The notes under the pieces were generated by a model, which was not told where the DNA came from, did no database searches, and was given only the letters and a program-made list of their open reading frames with translations. 64,000 nucleotides of DNA from assembly GCA_023229845.1 (NCBI GenBank), contig JALNYK010000002.1:124001-188000 (forward strand), read 5' to 3'. Positions 42,707 through 51,638 of the stretch are shown piece after piece. The position numbers and the translations under genes were made by a program. Source of the DNA: Gallionella sp. (GTDB lineage Bacteria > Pseudomonadota > Gammaproteobacteria > Burkholderiales > Gallionellaceae). Position 1 is the first letter of the stretch. Each line of letters begins with the position of its first letter.

Positions 42707-44407
42707 ATGCGCGTTTCGCAATTCTTCATCTCCACCCTCAAGGAAGCCCCATCGGAAGCCGAACTGCCCAGCCACAAGCTGATGATGCGCGCCGGCTATA
42801 TCAAGAAGCTGGCCAGTGGCCTGTACACCTGGATGCCGCTCGGCCTGCGCGTGCTGCGCAAAGTGGAAAACATCGTGCGCGAAGAGATGGATCGCAGCGG
42901 CGGCATCGAGCTGTTGATGCCCGCGGTGCAACCCGCCGAACTATGGGAAGAAACCGGGCGCTGGGCGGTGTTCGGCCCGCAAATGCTGAAGATCAAGGAC
43001 AGGCACGACAACCAGTTCTGCTTCGGCCCGACCCACGAGGAGGTCATCACCGATATCGCGCGCCGCGAGATCCGCAGCTACCGCCAGTTGCCGGTGAACT
43101 TCTACCAGATTCAGACCAAGTTCCGCGACGAGGTCCGTCCGCGCTTCGGCGTGATGCGCGCGCGCGAGTTCATGATGAAGGATTCATATTCCTTCCACGC
43201 CGACTACGCCAGTCTGGAACAAACCTACCGCGTGATGTACGAAACCTACAGCCGCATCTTCACCCGCCTCGGCCTGCAGTTCCGTGCCGTTGCGGCGGAC
43301 ACGGGTGCTATCGGCGGCTCCGGCTCGCACGAGTTCCATGTGCTGGCCGACGCAGGCGAAGACGCGTTGGCGTTCTGCCCTGACTCCGACTACGCGGCCA
43401 ACGTAGAACTGGCCGAAGCGGTCGCACCGCGCGCGCCGCGCGCCCCTGCCTCACAGGAGATGCAGAAAGCCATCACCCCCGGCCAGAAGACCATCGAAGA
43501 AGTCGCTGCATTTTTCAGCGTCTCCGCACAAAACGTATTGAAGGCCATCGCGGTCGTGACGCACGAAGACGAATTCGTGCTGCTGCTGCTGCGCGGCGAC
43601 CATACGCTGAACGAGATCAAGGCCGGCAAGGTGCTGGGCGAATTCCGTTTCGCCAGCGACGACGAGATCCATCGCAACATGAACTGCCGTGCCGGCTACA
43701 TCGGCCCCGTGGGCAGCCAGGTGCGCATGCTGGTCGACCGCACCGCCGCCGCGCTGAGCGACTTCATCTGCGGCGCGAACGACGACGGCTTTCACTACAC
43801 CGGCGTGAATTTCGCTCGCGACGTGCATCTGGACGAGGCTAGCGTGCATGACCTGCGCAACGTCGTCGCGGGCGACGCCTCGCCGGACGGCAAGGGCAGT
43901 CTGGAGATCTGCCGCGGCATCGAAGTCGGCCACATCTTCCAGTTGCGCACCAAATACGCCGAAGCGCTGAACGCGACTTTCCTCGACGCGCAGGGCAAGA
44001 CTCAGGTCATGGAAATGGGCTGCTACGGCATCGGCGTGTCGCGCATCGTCGCTGCCGCCATCGAGCAAAACTTCGACGAGCGCGGCATCACGCTGCCGCC
44101 CGCGATGTCCCCGTTCCAGCTCGCCATCGTGCCGATCGGCATGGGTAAGAGCGAGGCTGTGCGCAACGCGGTGGAACAATTGTATGCGGACTGCAAGGCT
44201 GCCGGCATCGAGGTGCTGCTGGACGACCGCGACGAACGCCCCGGCGTGATGTTCGCCGACATGGAACTGATCGGCATCCCGCACCGCATCGTCGTCGGCG
44301 ACCGCGGCCTGAAGGAAGGCAACGTCGAATATCAGGGAAGGCGCGATGCCGCCGCGCAAGCCGTTTCCTTGCAAAGCGCGCTGGGGCTCGTACAATCGAA
44401 ACTATGA
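42707..44407 (+). CDS. proS: Prolyl-tRNA synthetase (bacterial type, with editing domain)
   Basis: 566 residues from ATG 42707 (MRVSQFFISTLKEAPSEAE is the canonical start). Class II motif 2 is FRDEVRPRFGVMRAREFMMK (about 139-158). The YbaK-like editing domain inserts at about 225-400 (ALLLLRGDHTLNEIKAGKV-like strand). Motif 3 is GCYGIGVSRIVAAAIEQ, and an anticodon-binding domain completes the C-terminus. A -10-like TAAAAT lies at 42667-42672. The last codons overlap the transglycosylase gene by ATGA. Confidence 0.98.
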   Translation: MRVSQFFISTLKEAPSEAELPSHKLMMRAGYIKKLASGLYTWMPLGLRVLRKVENIVREEMDRSGGIELLMPAVQPAELWEETGRWAVFGPQMLKIKDRHDNQFCFGPTHEEVITDIARREIRSYRQLPVNFYQIQTKFRDEVRPRFGVMRAREFMMKDSYSFHADYASLEQTYRVMYETYSRIFTRLGLQFRAVAADTGAIGGSGSHEFHVLADAGEDALAFCPDSDYAANVELAEAVAPRAPRAPASQEMQKAITPGQKTIEEVAAFFSVSAQNVLKAIAVVTHEDEFVLLLLRGDHTLNEIKAGKVLGEFRFASDDEIHRNMNCRAGYIGPVGSQVRMLVDRTAAALSDFICGANDDGFHYTGVNFARDVHLDEASVHDLRNVVAGDASPDGKGSLEICRGIEVGHIFQLRTKYAEALNATFLDAQGKTQVMEMGCYGIGVSRIVAAAIEQNFDERGITLPPAMSPFQLAIVPIGMGKSEAVRNAVEQLYADCKAAGIEVLLDDRDERPGVMFADMELIGIPHRIVVGDRGLKEGNVEYQGRRDAAAQAVSLQSALGLVQSKL

Positions 44408-45087
44408 AAACGGGATACGGGACACAGGATTCAGGATATAGGGAGCGGCAGGTGCATGCGCCCCTGCGCCATGCCGTCGCCCCGCTCCTCGCGTTGTTGC
44501 TGTTCGCCTCCGGCGCACAGGCCGGCGCGCAGCGCGAAGAATCGCTGTCGGCCAGCGTGCGCGCCGTGCTACAGCACAGCGTCTCCGACCTTGCCGCCCC
44601 CAGGCTGGCTTTTGCCAACAAATACGATGCCGATGCTTGGCTGAACGAAATGTCGCGCCGTTTGCAGAAACGGATGCCGGACGAAGAGGCCCGCATCGAC
44701 TTCCTGAGCACGGTGCATTACGAGGCGACCCGCGCCGGACTGGACCCGCAGCTAGTGCTGGGACTGATCGAAGTGGAAAGCGGCTTCAAGAAATATGCCG
44801 TGTCACGGGTAGGCGCACGCGGCTACATGCAGGTGATGCCGTTCTGGGTGAAATACATCGGCGCCAATGACCACAACCTGTTCCATCTGCGCACTAACCT
44901 GCGCTACGGCTGCACCATCCTGCGCCACTACGTGGACATCGAGAAGGGCGACCTGTATCGCGCGCTGGGCCGCTACAACGGCAGCCTGGGCCGCCCCGAG
45001 TATCCGAACCTAGTGCGCGCCGCTTGGCACAACCACTGGTCGATACCGCGCAGGACGGCAAGCAACGCTTATCCTGCCACCAGTTAG
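44404..45087 (+). CDS. Lytic transglycosylase (SLT domain)
   Basis: 227 residues. The export signal is AVAPLLALLLFASGAQAG (about 23-40). The catalytic SLT domain lies at about 105-205, with the active Glu in LGLIEVESGFKKYAVS, then GARGYMQVMPFWVKYIG and LRYGCTILRHYVD ... ALGRYNGSLG. It cleaves peptidoglycan with 1,6-anhydro-muramic acid formation. It is translationally coupled to proS (ATGA overlap) and its stop overlaps that of the converging thioredoxin-like gene by four bases. Confidence 0.93.
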   Translation: MKTGYGTQDSGYRERQVHAPLRHAVAPLLALLLFASGAQAGAQREESLSASVRAVLQHSVSDLAAPRLAFANKYDADAWLNEMSRRLQKRMPDEEARIDFLSTVHYEATRAGLDPQLVLGLIEVESGFKKYAVSRVGARGYMQVMPFWVKYIGANDHNLFHLRTNLRYGCTILRHYVDIEKGDLYRALGRYNGSLGRPEYPNLVRAAWHNHWSIPRRTASNAYPATS

Positions 45088-45557
45088 TTAAGCTTTTTAC
45101 CCTTGATGTAGGTCTCGACGCTGGCGCGCGTCACCTCACCGGCCTGATAACTGACCAGTTCGCCATTCGGGGCGTACAGATAGCTGGTCGGCAGCACGTC
45201 CACCGCGCCGATCTGCGCCGACATCTTGCGATCTCCCATCACCAGCGGATAACTGATGCCGCTCTTGCCGGCGAACTCGGCGACCGAAGCTCGCGTCGAA
45301 TCCAGCGCCACGCCGATCACCACAAGATCGCGATCCTTGTGCGCGTCGTGCAAGGCAATCAACTCGGGTATCTCGGACAAACAGGGCGGACACCAGGTCG
45401 CCCAGAAATTGACCAGCACCCACTTGCCGCGATAGTCCGCCAGCTTATGCGTCTTGCCGGACATATCCTGCAGCGTGAAGCCTGCAGCGCCAGCCGTAGC
45501 GGATGCGGCCAGCAACAGCAGGACAGCCAGCCAGCGCCCCGCCATGAATCTGGTCAT
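45084..45557 (-). CDS. TlpA/ResA-like periplasmic thioredoxin
   Basis: 157 residues from ATG 45555-45557, which starts four bases after the stop of the upstream YqhA-like gene; no ribosome site is visible, so translational coupling is likely. A signal peptide (WLAVLLLLAASATAGA) is followed by a TlpA fold with redox motif NFWATWCPPC (Cys pair about residues 57-60) and the cis-Pro in VDVLPTSYLY. It probably reduces periplasmic disulfides, e.g. in cytochrome maturation. Confidence 0.93.
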   Translation of the reverse strand: MTRFMAGRWLAVLLLLAASATAGAAGFTLQDMSGKTHKLADYRGKWVLVNFWATWCPPCLSEIPELIALHDAHKDRDLVVIGVALDSTRASVAEFAGKSGISYPLVMGDRKMSAQIGAVDVLPTSYLYAPNGELVSYQAGEVTRASVETYIKGKKLN

Positions 45558-45561
45558 GAAC

Positions 45562-46137
45562 TTAATGACCGTGCTTGTCCGATGCGGAGGCATCGTCCCC
45601 ACCATGTGCGGCGACAGGATCGGCGGCGTGAGTGAAATACAGCGCGATGGAAATCAGAGCAATAGCAGCGCCCAAGTAGACCAGATCCAGCGGCGACTCC
45701 AGGTGCATGTTCAACGCCTCCTCGAACAGCGTGACGATCATAATCATCAGGATCACCTTGGCCAGACGCGACTTCAGATCGTCCAAGCTGTTGATCACCA
45801 GTATCTTGCTGGAGGCCTTGCTGCCGTGCGCCTGGTCGATGTCGCTGATGAACAGTTCGTACATGCCCAGCGAGAAAATCATCATCACCGTCGCCAGCAG
45901 ATAGCCGTCCACCACCTCGACGATATGCGACACCGTGGCATCGTGCAGCGCCTTGCGCGCCTCGGGCGTCAGGCTGGAATCAGCGTAATGCAGCGCATGG
46001 GAGAACAGGTTCACCACATCCACGGTCGCCATGTAGAAGATCGCGATGCCCGCCAGCAAGCTGCCCACCACCGCCGTCAACACCATGAAACGGCTGTTCC
46101 ACAGCGCGCCTTCGAACAATTTTTCCAGCAAACCCAT
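45562..46137 (-). CDS. YqhA/UPF0114-family membrane protein
   Basis: 191 residues from ATG 46135-46137, with GGAG six bases upstream. It starts MGLLEKLFEGALWNSRFMVL, the family's normal N-terminus. Three or four hydrophobic helices (about 18-40, 70-95, 120-145, 155-175) are interrupted by YELFISDIDQAHGSKASSKI. The C-terminus is His/Asp-rich (HAADPVAAHGGDDASASDKH). The function of the family is unknown. Confidence 0.88.
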   Translation of the reverse strand: MGLLEKLFEGALWNSRFMVLTAVVGSLLAGIAIFYMATVDVVNLFSHALHYADSSLTPEARKALHDATVSHIVEVVDGYLLATVMMIFSLGMYELFISDIDQAHGSKASSKILVINSLDDLKSRLAKVILMIMIVTLFEEALNMHLESPLDLVYLGAAIALISIALYFTHAADPVAAHGGDDASASDKHGH

Positions 46138-46215
46138 GTCGTGCTCCTGACTATAAAAATAACGATAAAAAACGTCGCGCATTAAAACGCAAATGGCCGA
46201 TGGCGCGCAAGCACA

Positions 46216-47427
46216 TCAGGCAGGACTGCGCGCAAATAGTTCCTGCAAGCTCATATCCGTGTCCCGTTCGATCCGGCCAGCACTCTCCGCCAGCCACTGC
46301 CGCAACGGATCGCCGTCATCGCCGCCCGGCAACGAGGCTGTATCCAGCACGAACAGTCGCAGCAATTCGGCGGTGCGGATGTGCGTCGCATCGCGCATCA
46401 TCAGCCAGCCGTCGCCTTCGACCTTGCGTATGATGTCGGCCTGCTCCAGCTTACCGAGAATCTCATCCAGCGCATCGTAGGAAAGATGCAGCGAGCGGGA
46501 CAATTCCGGCAAGTCGCTCACCCGCCCCTCGCGCAAACCATCCGTCATCGTCTTCAGCACGCGCAAGGCATCCAGCAATTGCGCGGTTGGCGAGGCATCT
46601 CCGTCCATCGGCGTGCGCCAGTACGACAGCGAGGCGGCGATCACCGCACCGAGCAGGATCGACAACCAAGACAGGTATATCCATATCAGGAAAATCGGCA
46701 CGCTGGCGAATGCACCGTACACCAGCTTGTAGGTCGGAAAGTGGCTGACGTAATAACCGAAGGCGCGGTTCATCGCCTCGAACGCGAGCGCGGCCACCAA
46801 TGCGCCCAGCATCGCGTGGGAACGCGGCACATGCCGGTTGGGCAAAAAATAAAACAGCATCGCGAAGGCCAGCCAGGTCAGCAGCACCGGCAACAGTTTC
46901 AACACGCCCACGCCGAATATCGGGACATGACGGACATAGCCCATCGACAGCCCGACCAGCCAGGAAGTCAGCGCGAGGCTTACACCGACCAGCAGCGGCG
47001 CGAGTGTCAACGCAGCCCAATGGATGACCAGCCGCTTGAGCAACGGACGTGGCTGCGCCACGCGCCAGATCACATTGAACGCATGCTCTATCGTCAGCAG
47101 CAGAAACATCGCGGCGACCGCGAGTAATCCGATGCCCAGCGCGGTCAGCCGCATCGCGCTGTCGGTGAACTGCCTCATGTACTGCGTAATCACCTTGCTG
47201 GCGATGTCCGGCATCAGGCTGCCGGTCAGGAACTGTTTGATCTGCGTAGAATAATTCTCGAACACCGGAAACGCCGAGAACAGCGTCAGCGCGATCGTGA
47301 ACAGCGGCACCAGCGACAGCAACGTGGTGAAGGTCAGACTGCCGGCGATCTGCGCACAACGATCCTGACTGAAGCGCGTCACGATGAAGCGCATGAAATC
47401 CGCAAAGTCGCGACTATCCTTTTGCAT
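46216..47427 (-). CDS. YihY/BrkB-family inner-membrane protein
   Basis: 403 residues. The membrane domain covers about 25-285 with six helices and the family motifs QIAGSLTFTTLLSLVPLFTI and YGAFASVPIFLIWIYLSWLSILLG (about 235-258). A C-terminal winged-helix-like domain (about 300-400; LPELSRSLHLSYDALDEILG) is an added feature of the long variant. It was once misnamed RNase BN; the real role is unknown. Its start lies 20 bp from the wrbA-like ORF region, so the two divergent promoters overlap. Confidence 0.92.
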   Translation of the reverse strand: MQKDSRDFADFMRFIVTRFSQDRCAQIAGSLTFTTLLSLVPLFTIALTLFSAFPVFENYSTQIKQFLTGSLMPDIASKVITQYMRQFTDSAMRLTALGIGLLAVAAMFLLLTIEHAFNVIWRVAQPRPLLKRLVIHWAALTLAPLLVGVSLALTSWLVGLSMGYVRHVPIFGVGVLKLLPVLLTWLAFAMLFYFLPNRHVPRSHAMLGALVAALAFEAMNRAFGYYVSHFPTYKLVYGAFASVPIFLIWIYLSWLSILLGAVIAASLSYWRTPMDGDASPTAQLLDALRVLKTMTDGLREGRVSDLPELSRSLHLSYDALDEILGKLEQADIIRKVEGDGWLMMRDATHIRTAELLRLFVLDTASLPGGDDGDPLRQWLAESAGRIERDTDMSLQELFARSPA

Positions 47428-47449
47428 GATGATCTTGATTCCCTATAAT
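47421..47449 (+). promoter_or_regulatory. Promoter of the wrbA-like gene (leaderless)
   Basis: A perfect TATAAT at 47444-47449 is preceded 17 bp upstream by TTTGCA (47421-47426, 4 of 6 matches to the -35 consensus). Seven bases separate the -10 box from ATG 47457, so transcription should start at or next to the start codon. Confidence 0.7.
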
Positions 47450-47456
47450 GGCGCGC

Positions 47457-48059
47457 ATGATAACCGACAAAGAAATCCTGGTCCTGTATTACAGCCAGCA
47501 AGGTGCTACGCGCCAGATGGCGCAACTCATTGCGCGCGGCATCGAGCAGGTCGAAGGCGCGCGCGCGCGGCTGCGCACCGTGCCCAAGGTGTCCGCGGTG
47601 TGCGAGGCGACCGAACCGGCGATCCCCGACGAAGGCGCGCCTTATGTCGAACTGCGCGACCTGGAGGAGTGCATAGGCTTGGCACTGGGCAGCCCGACCC
47701 GATTCGGCAACATGGCCGGTGCGATGAAATATTTTCTGGACGGCACCGGCGGGCTGTGGATGAAGCATGCGCTGGCGGGCAAGCCGGCCACGCTGTTCAC
47801 CTCTACCGGCAGCATGCACGGCGGTCAGGAGAGCACGCTGCTGACGATGATGCTGCCGCTGCTGCATCACGGCATGCTCATCGCCGGACTGCCCTACTCC
47901 GAACCAGAACTCGGCACGACCCAGAGCGGCGGCACGCCCTACGGCGCCAGCCATGTCGCCGGGCTCGCCGGCAACCAGCCGATCACCGACGCCGAGAAGA
48001 AGCTCTGTCTGGCGCAGGGCCGCCGTCTGGCGCAGACCGCCTTGAAGCTCGCGCAATGA
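47457..48059 (+). CDS. WrbA-type NAD(P)H:quinone oxidoreductase
   Basis: 200 residues from ATG 47457; an upstream ATG at 47448 lies inside the -10 box and is rejected. The flavodoxin fold has YYSQQGATRQMAQLIARGIE (FMN phosphate loop, about 8-27), LGSPTRFGNMAGAMKYFLDG and TSTGSMHGGQESTL. It catalyses two-electron quinone reduction that limits oxidative stress. The mRNA seems leaderless. A HugZ-like gene overlaps its stop. Confidence 0.92.
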   Translation: MITDKEILVLYYSQQGATRQMAQLIARGIEQVEGARARLRTVPKVSAVCEATEPAIPDEGAPYVELRDLEECIGLALGSPTRFGNMAGAMKYFLDGTGGLWMKHALAGKPATLFTSTGSMHGGQESTLLTMMLPLLHHGMLIAGLPYSEPELGTTQSGGTPYGASHVAGLAGNQPITDAEKKLCLAQGRRLAQTALKLAQ

Positions 48060-48775
48060 TCGACGCACATCCGCCGATGAGCCATGCCCCAATGAGTCAC
48101 GCTCGCGAAGCGCGCTGCCTGTTGCGTGCTCACCGATACGGCGTGCTGTCCACGCTGTCGAAGAAATTCGGCGGCCACCCGTTCGGCTCCATCGTCCCTT
48201 ACCTCACCGACCATGACGGCAGCGTGCTGCTGTTCATCTCCGGACTGGCCGAGCATACGAAAAACCTGCTGAACGACCCGCGCGTCAGCCTGATCACGCA
48301 CGACCAGAACGATCCACGCATCCAGACTCAGGGACGCGTGACCGTCGTCGGCAACGCCGCGCCGCTGGCAGGACGCGAACCCTATGCCACCCGCTGGCTG
48401 CGCTATCTCCCGGAGAATGCGCAGCTGTTTGAACTCGGAGACTTCTCGTTCTTCCGCATCGTGCCCCAGTCCGTGCGCCATGTTGCCGGCTTCGGTCAGG
48501 CGCGCTGGATCATGAGCCACTTTACCGTACCGCCCTATCCGCTGATGACCCAGGAAGAGGATTTGCTGGCGCAGTTGAATGCGGAACCTCAGGATGAATT
48601 ACGCCGCTGCCTAAGACTGCGCGGCATCTCTGCCGAACAAATGCGCATGCTGGGCATAGATTGCGACGGTTTCGATGTCGAGGCCGGCGGTCGCATGCTG
48701 CGTTTCGATTTCACCGAACCGGTCACGGATTCGGCAAGCGCACTGGCGGCGCTATCCCTTCCAAGCCGGGAATAG
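48056..48775 (+). CDS. HugZ/pyridoxamine-oxidase-fold protein
   Basis: 239 residues. The N-terminal split-barrel flavin-binding fold (about 12-150) includes REARCLLRAHRYGVLSTLSK, GHPFGSIVPYLTDHDG and LISGLAEHTKNLLNDPRVSL. A C-terminal DUF2470-like domain (about 160-235) includes GIDCDGFDVEAGGRMLRFDF. This two-domain layout is that of HugZ/HutZ heme-degrading proteins, but related proteins bind other cofactors. The start overlaps the stop of the WrbA-like gene, suggesting a shared redox role. Confidence 0.85.
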   Translation: MIDAHPPMSHAPMSHAREARCLLRAHRYGVLSTLSKKFGGHPFGSIVPYLTDHDGSVLLFISGLAEHTKNLLNDPRVSLITHDQNDPRIQTQGRVTVVGNAAPLAGREPYATRWLRYLPENAQLFELGDFSFFRIVPQSVRHVAGFGQARWIMSHFTVPPYPLMTQEEDLLAQLNAEPQDELRRCLRLRGISAEQMRMLGIDCDGFDVEAGGRMLRFDFTEPVTDSASALAALSLPSRE

Positions 48776-48785
48776 CCCAACAAAA

Positions 48786-48810
48786 AAGGCACGGGGATAC
48801 CGTGCCTTCT
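48786..48810. terminator. Terminator between converging genes
   Basis: AAGGCACGG (48786-48794), loop GGATA, CCGTGCCTT (48800-48808), with an A-run on the left. The U-tract is better on the minus strand, suiting the pentapeptide-repeat gene; it can also end the plus-strand pair. Confidence 0.8.
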
Positions 48811-48828
48811 CATCTGAATCAGAACGCT

Positions 48829-49851
48829 TTAACGCTTCCTGATTTTCGTCGCCGGCGCAGGCGCTTCCTGCACGACCGGCTCGTATACCGGCTCTGCCTT
48901 GCGTTCCGGCATGCAGCTGCTGTTGTTCACGGTACCGTTCGGCATCACCGTGTTGCAAAGCGTCGCGCCGGTCAGCGTTGCATCCGCGATGTTCGCGCCA
49001 GTCAGGTCGGCATCGGTCAGGTCCGCGTTCAGCAGAATCGCGCCGGTCAGGTTGGCGCGTTCCAGTTGTGCGCCGCGCAACATCGCCTTGTTCAGGTTGG
49101 CGTCGGTCAGGTTGGCCTGCGACAGGTTGGCGCGGGTCAGGTTGGCGCGCACCAGATTCGCCTCGGTCAGGTTGGCCTTGCCGAGGTTGGCCTTGAACAG
49201 GTTAGCCTGCGCCAGGTTGCCCATGTAAAGCTGCGCGCCAGCCAGATTGGCGGAACCAAGATTAGCTTCGGCGAGTGCGGCATTCAGGCATACACTGCGC
49301 GGCTGGATCACACAGCCGTTGATCGCCCCCTCAACCGCCGCTTCGACCTGTCCAGTCTTCGCTGGTTTCACTGCGGCACAGTTCGCGCCGCTATTCACGA
49401 TGCCGTTGGGCATCGTCGTGCGACAGAACGTGGTCTTGATGAACTTGGCGTTCTCGATCTCGGCATCGCTCAGATCGGCATCGGTCAGATTCGCCCCGCT
49501 GAGGTTTGCGCCCTTGAGCTTGGCGCCGGTCAGGTTGGCGCCGGTCAGGTTGGCTCCGGTCAGATCGGAGTTGTACAGCGTGATGCCCGTCATGTCGGCT
49601 TCGGTGAAATTGCCGCCGGCCAAGTTGCCGTGATAGATGTTTGCTTCCTTGAGATTGGCCTTGGAAAAATCGGCCTTGGACAGGTCTCCCTCGACCCAAC
49701 GAGCCTCGTGCACATCCGCACCAACTGCGCTCTTGCCGGCTAGTTCGGCATGCGGACACTGGGAATGCGGGATGATCGAACACTCGGCCCAGCTTGCATT
49801 GGCAAACAGCGCACTCAGCAGAAACGTGCTACCTAACAGAATTCTTTTCAA
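48829..49851 (-). CDS. Exported pentapeptide-repeat protein with TTG start
   Basis: 340 residues from TTG 49849-49851, chosen because GGAGG is five bases upstream and the product begins with a clean signal peptide (KRILLGSTFLLSALFANASW). An ATG 12 codons upstream has no ribosome site and would spoil it. Two blocks of A(D/N)Lxx repeats (about 45-130 and 185-305; e.g. ANLTGANLTGAKLKGANLSG) should form right-handed quadrilateral beta helices. Each block ends with a matching CxTxMPNGxVN capping segment and Cys pair, so the protein is an internal duplication. Role unknown. Confidence 0.88.
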   Translation of the reverse strand: MKRILLGSTFLLSALFANASWAECSIIPHSQCPHAELAGKSAVGADVHEARWVEGDLSKADFSKANLKEANIYHGNLAGGNFTEADMTGITLYNSDLTGANLTGANLTGAKLKGANLSGANLTDADLSDAEIENAKFIKTTFCRTTMPNGIVNSGANCAAVKPAKTGQVEAAVEGAINGCVIQPRSVCLNAALAEANLGSANLAGAQLYMGNLAQANLFKANLGKANLTEANLVRANLTRANLSQANLTDANLNKAMLRGAQLERANLTGAILLNADLTDADLTGANIADATLTGATLCNTVMPNGTVNNSSCMPERKAEPVYEPVVQEAPAPATKIRKR

Positions 49852-49873
49852 GACAACCTCCGGTGAAGTTCGT

Positions 49874-49900
49874 AAAAAACGGCGCACAGAATGTGCGCCG
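49874..49900 (-). terminator. Rho-independent terminator of leuA
   Basis: On the minus strand, CGGCGCACA, loop TTC, TGTGCGCCG, then TTTTTT. It lies 30 bases after the leuA stop. Confidence 0.9.
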
Positions 49901-49930
49901 CTGTATCAGAGCGGGTTGCCGGAAAAAAGT

Positions 49931-51466
49931 TCACACCTGCGGATGCGCGCGCTCCTCTGAACTGTGCAACTTGTTGAGCGCGTTGAGATAAGACTTTGCA
50001 GACGCCACGACGATATCGGTATCGGCGCCCTGGCCGTTGACAATGCGACCGCCCTTGGACAAACGCACCGTCACCTCGCCCTGCGCGTCGGTGCCGCTGG
50101 TGATGTTGTTCACCGAATACAGCAACAGCTCGGTGCCGCTGTGGACGATCTGCTCGATGGCCTTGAACGTCGCATCCACCGGACCTCCGCCCTGCATCTC
50201 GGCGCTCTTTTCCTCGCCGCCGACGCTCAACGTGACCTGCGCCTTAGGCAGGACACCGGTCTCGGAATGTGCTCGCATCGCGACAAGACGGAAATGTTCG
50301 CAGAATTGCGATACGAACTCGTCGCTGACCAGCGATTGCAAGTCCTCGTCGAATATCTCCGACTTACGATCCGCCAGCTCCTTGAAGCGCGCGAACGCTG
50401 CATTCAAAGCCTCCTCGCCGTCGAGCACAATACCCAATTCCTGCAAGCGTGAACGGAAGGCAGCACGCCCGGAGAGCTTGCCCAGAGTCAGCTTGTTTGT
50501 GCTCCAGCCCACGTCTTCGGCGCGCATGATCTCGTAGGTCTCGCGATGCTTGAGCACGCCGTCCTGATGGATGCCGGACTCGTGCGCGAACGCGTTCGCG
50601 CCGACGATAGCCTTGTTCGGCTGCACCGGGTAGCCGGTGATGCTGGACACCAGCTTGGAGGTCGGCACGATCTGGGTGGTGTCGATGCGCGTGTCGCAGG
50701 TGAATATGTCGCGGCGCGTCTTCACCGCCATCACGATCTCTTCCAGCGATGCGTTGCCCGCGCGCTCGCCCAGGCCATTGATGGTGCACTCGACCTGACG
50801 CGCGCCGTTCATTACCGCAGCGAGCGAATTGGCCGAGGCCATGCCCAGGTCGTTGTGGCAATGCGTGGACCAGATCACCTTATCGGAATTCGGCACGCGG
50901 GCTATCAACTGCCTGAAGCGCTCGCCCCACAACGCCGGAACGCTGTAGCCCACGGTGTCCGGCACATTGAGCGTCGTAGCCCCTGCCTTGATCACCGCAT
51001 CGAACACGCGCACCAGGAAGTCCATATCGGAACGCACCGCATCCTCTGCGGAGAACTCGACGTCGTCGGTATACTCCCGCGCCCACTTCACCGCCTGCAC
51101 CGCGCGTTCCACGACCTGATCCTCGGTCATGCGCAGCTTGTGCTGCATGTGGATCGGGCTGGTCGCGATGAAGGTGTGGATGCGCCCGCGCTTCGCCGGC
51201 TTGATCGCCTCGCCCGCGCGGCGCACGTCGTTTTCGCTGGCGCGCGCCAGCGAACACACGATGGAATCCTTGATGGTCTCGGCGATCGCATGGATCGCAT
51301 CGAAGTCACCGGGACTGGCGGCTGCAAAGCCCGCCTCAATCACGTCCACGCCCAGCTTTTCCAGCTGGCGCGCGATGCGCAACTTCTCCTCTTTGGTCAT
51401 CGAAGCGCCCGGGCTCTGCTCGCCGTCGCGCAAGGTGGTGTCGAAAATAATCAATTTGTCTGTCAT
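49931..51466 (-). CDS. leuA: 2-isopropylmalate synthase
   Basis: 511 residues from ATG 51464-51466 (MTDKLIIFDTTLRDGEQSPG). It condenses acetyl-CoA with 2-oxoisovalerate, the first committed step of leucine synthesis. The TIM-barrel has DTTLRDGEQSPG and the metal motif HCHNDLG (about 203-209). GLGERAGNASLEEIVMAVKT and the C-terminal regulatory domain (about 385-511; GGEEKSAEMQGGGPVDATFK) that senses leucine are present. A promoter and a leucine-rich leader frame lie 85-200 bases upstream. Confidence 0.98.
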   Translation of the reverse strand: MTDKLIIFDTTLRDGEQSPGASMTKEEKLRIARQLEKLGVDVIEAGFAAASPGDFDAIHAIAETIKDSIVCSLARASENDVRRAGEAIKPAKRGRIHTFIATSPIHMQHKLRMTEDQVVERAVQAVKWAREYTDDVEFSAEDAVRSDMDFLVRVFDAVIKAGATTLNVPDTVGYSVPALWGERFRQLIARVPNSDKVIWSTHCHNDLGMASANSLAAVMNGARQVECTINGLGERAGNASLEEIVMAVKTRRDIFTCDTRIDTTQIVPTSKLVSSITGYPVQPNKAIVGANAFAHESGIHQDGVLKHRETYEIMRAEDVGWSTNKLTLGKLSGRAAFRSRLQELGIVLDGEEALNAAFARFKELADRKSEIFDEDLQSLVSDEFVSQFCEHFRLVAMRAHSETGVLPKAQVTLSVGGEEKSAEMQGGGPVDATFKAIEQIVHSGTELLLYSVNNITSGTDAQGEVTVRLSKGGRIVNGQGADTDIVVASAKSYLNALNKLHSSEERAHPQV

Positions 51467-51550
51467 GTCAAAAGCTCCATCGCGGATAGGTTTAACCTGC
51501 GCAACCGTTTTCGGTTGTCGCGCACATTGCATCGGATTGTATGATTGGAA

Positions 51551-51631
51551 TTAGCGCGCGCCGCGCAGCAGCAGCGCAGCCAGCAGGCTGAACGTGGAGT
51601 GTAGCAATGCGATGTAGGTAGAGAAGTGCAT
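51551..51631 (-). CDS. Candidate leucine-rich leader peptide of leuA
   Basis: 26 codons from ATG 51629-51631 to TAA 51551-51553. Seven are leucine, in three runs (TTG-CTA, CTG-CTG, CTG-CTG-CTG), near the C-terminal half. The ATG falls where transcription should begin, so it would be translated leaderless. 85 bases then separate it from leuA, containing a CAACCG/CGGTTG hairpin (about 51510-51536) and an AGGTTAAACCT palindrome. It resembles the leuL arrangement, but I see no U-tract terminator, so a ribosome-stalling mechanism other than classical attenuation would be needed. Confidence 0.5.
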   Translation of the reverse strand: MHFSTYIALLHSTFSLLAALLLRGAR

Positions 51632-51638
51632 GGGCGCG

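Noticed and set aside
51467..51550. Classical transcription attenuator for leuA
   Set aside because: The hairpins downstream of the leader frame are not followed by a U-tract and only one stable stem is obvious, so a terminator/antiterminator pair cannot be supported.
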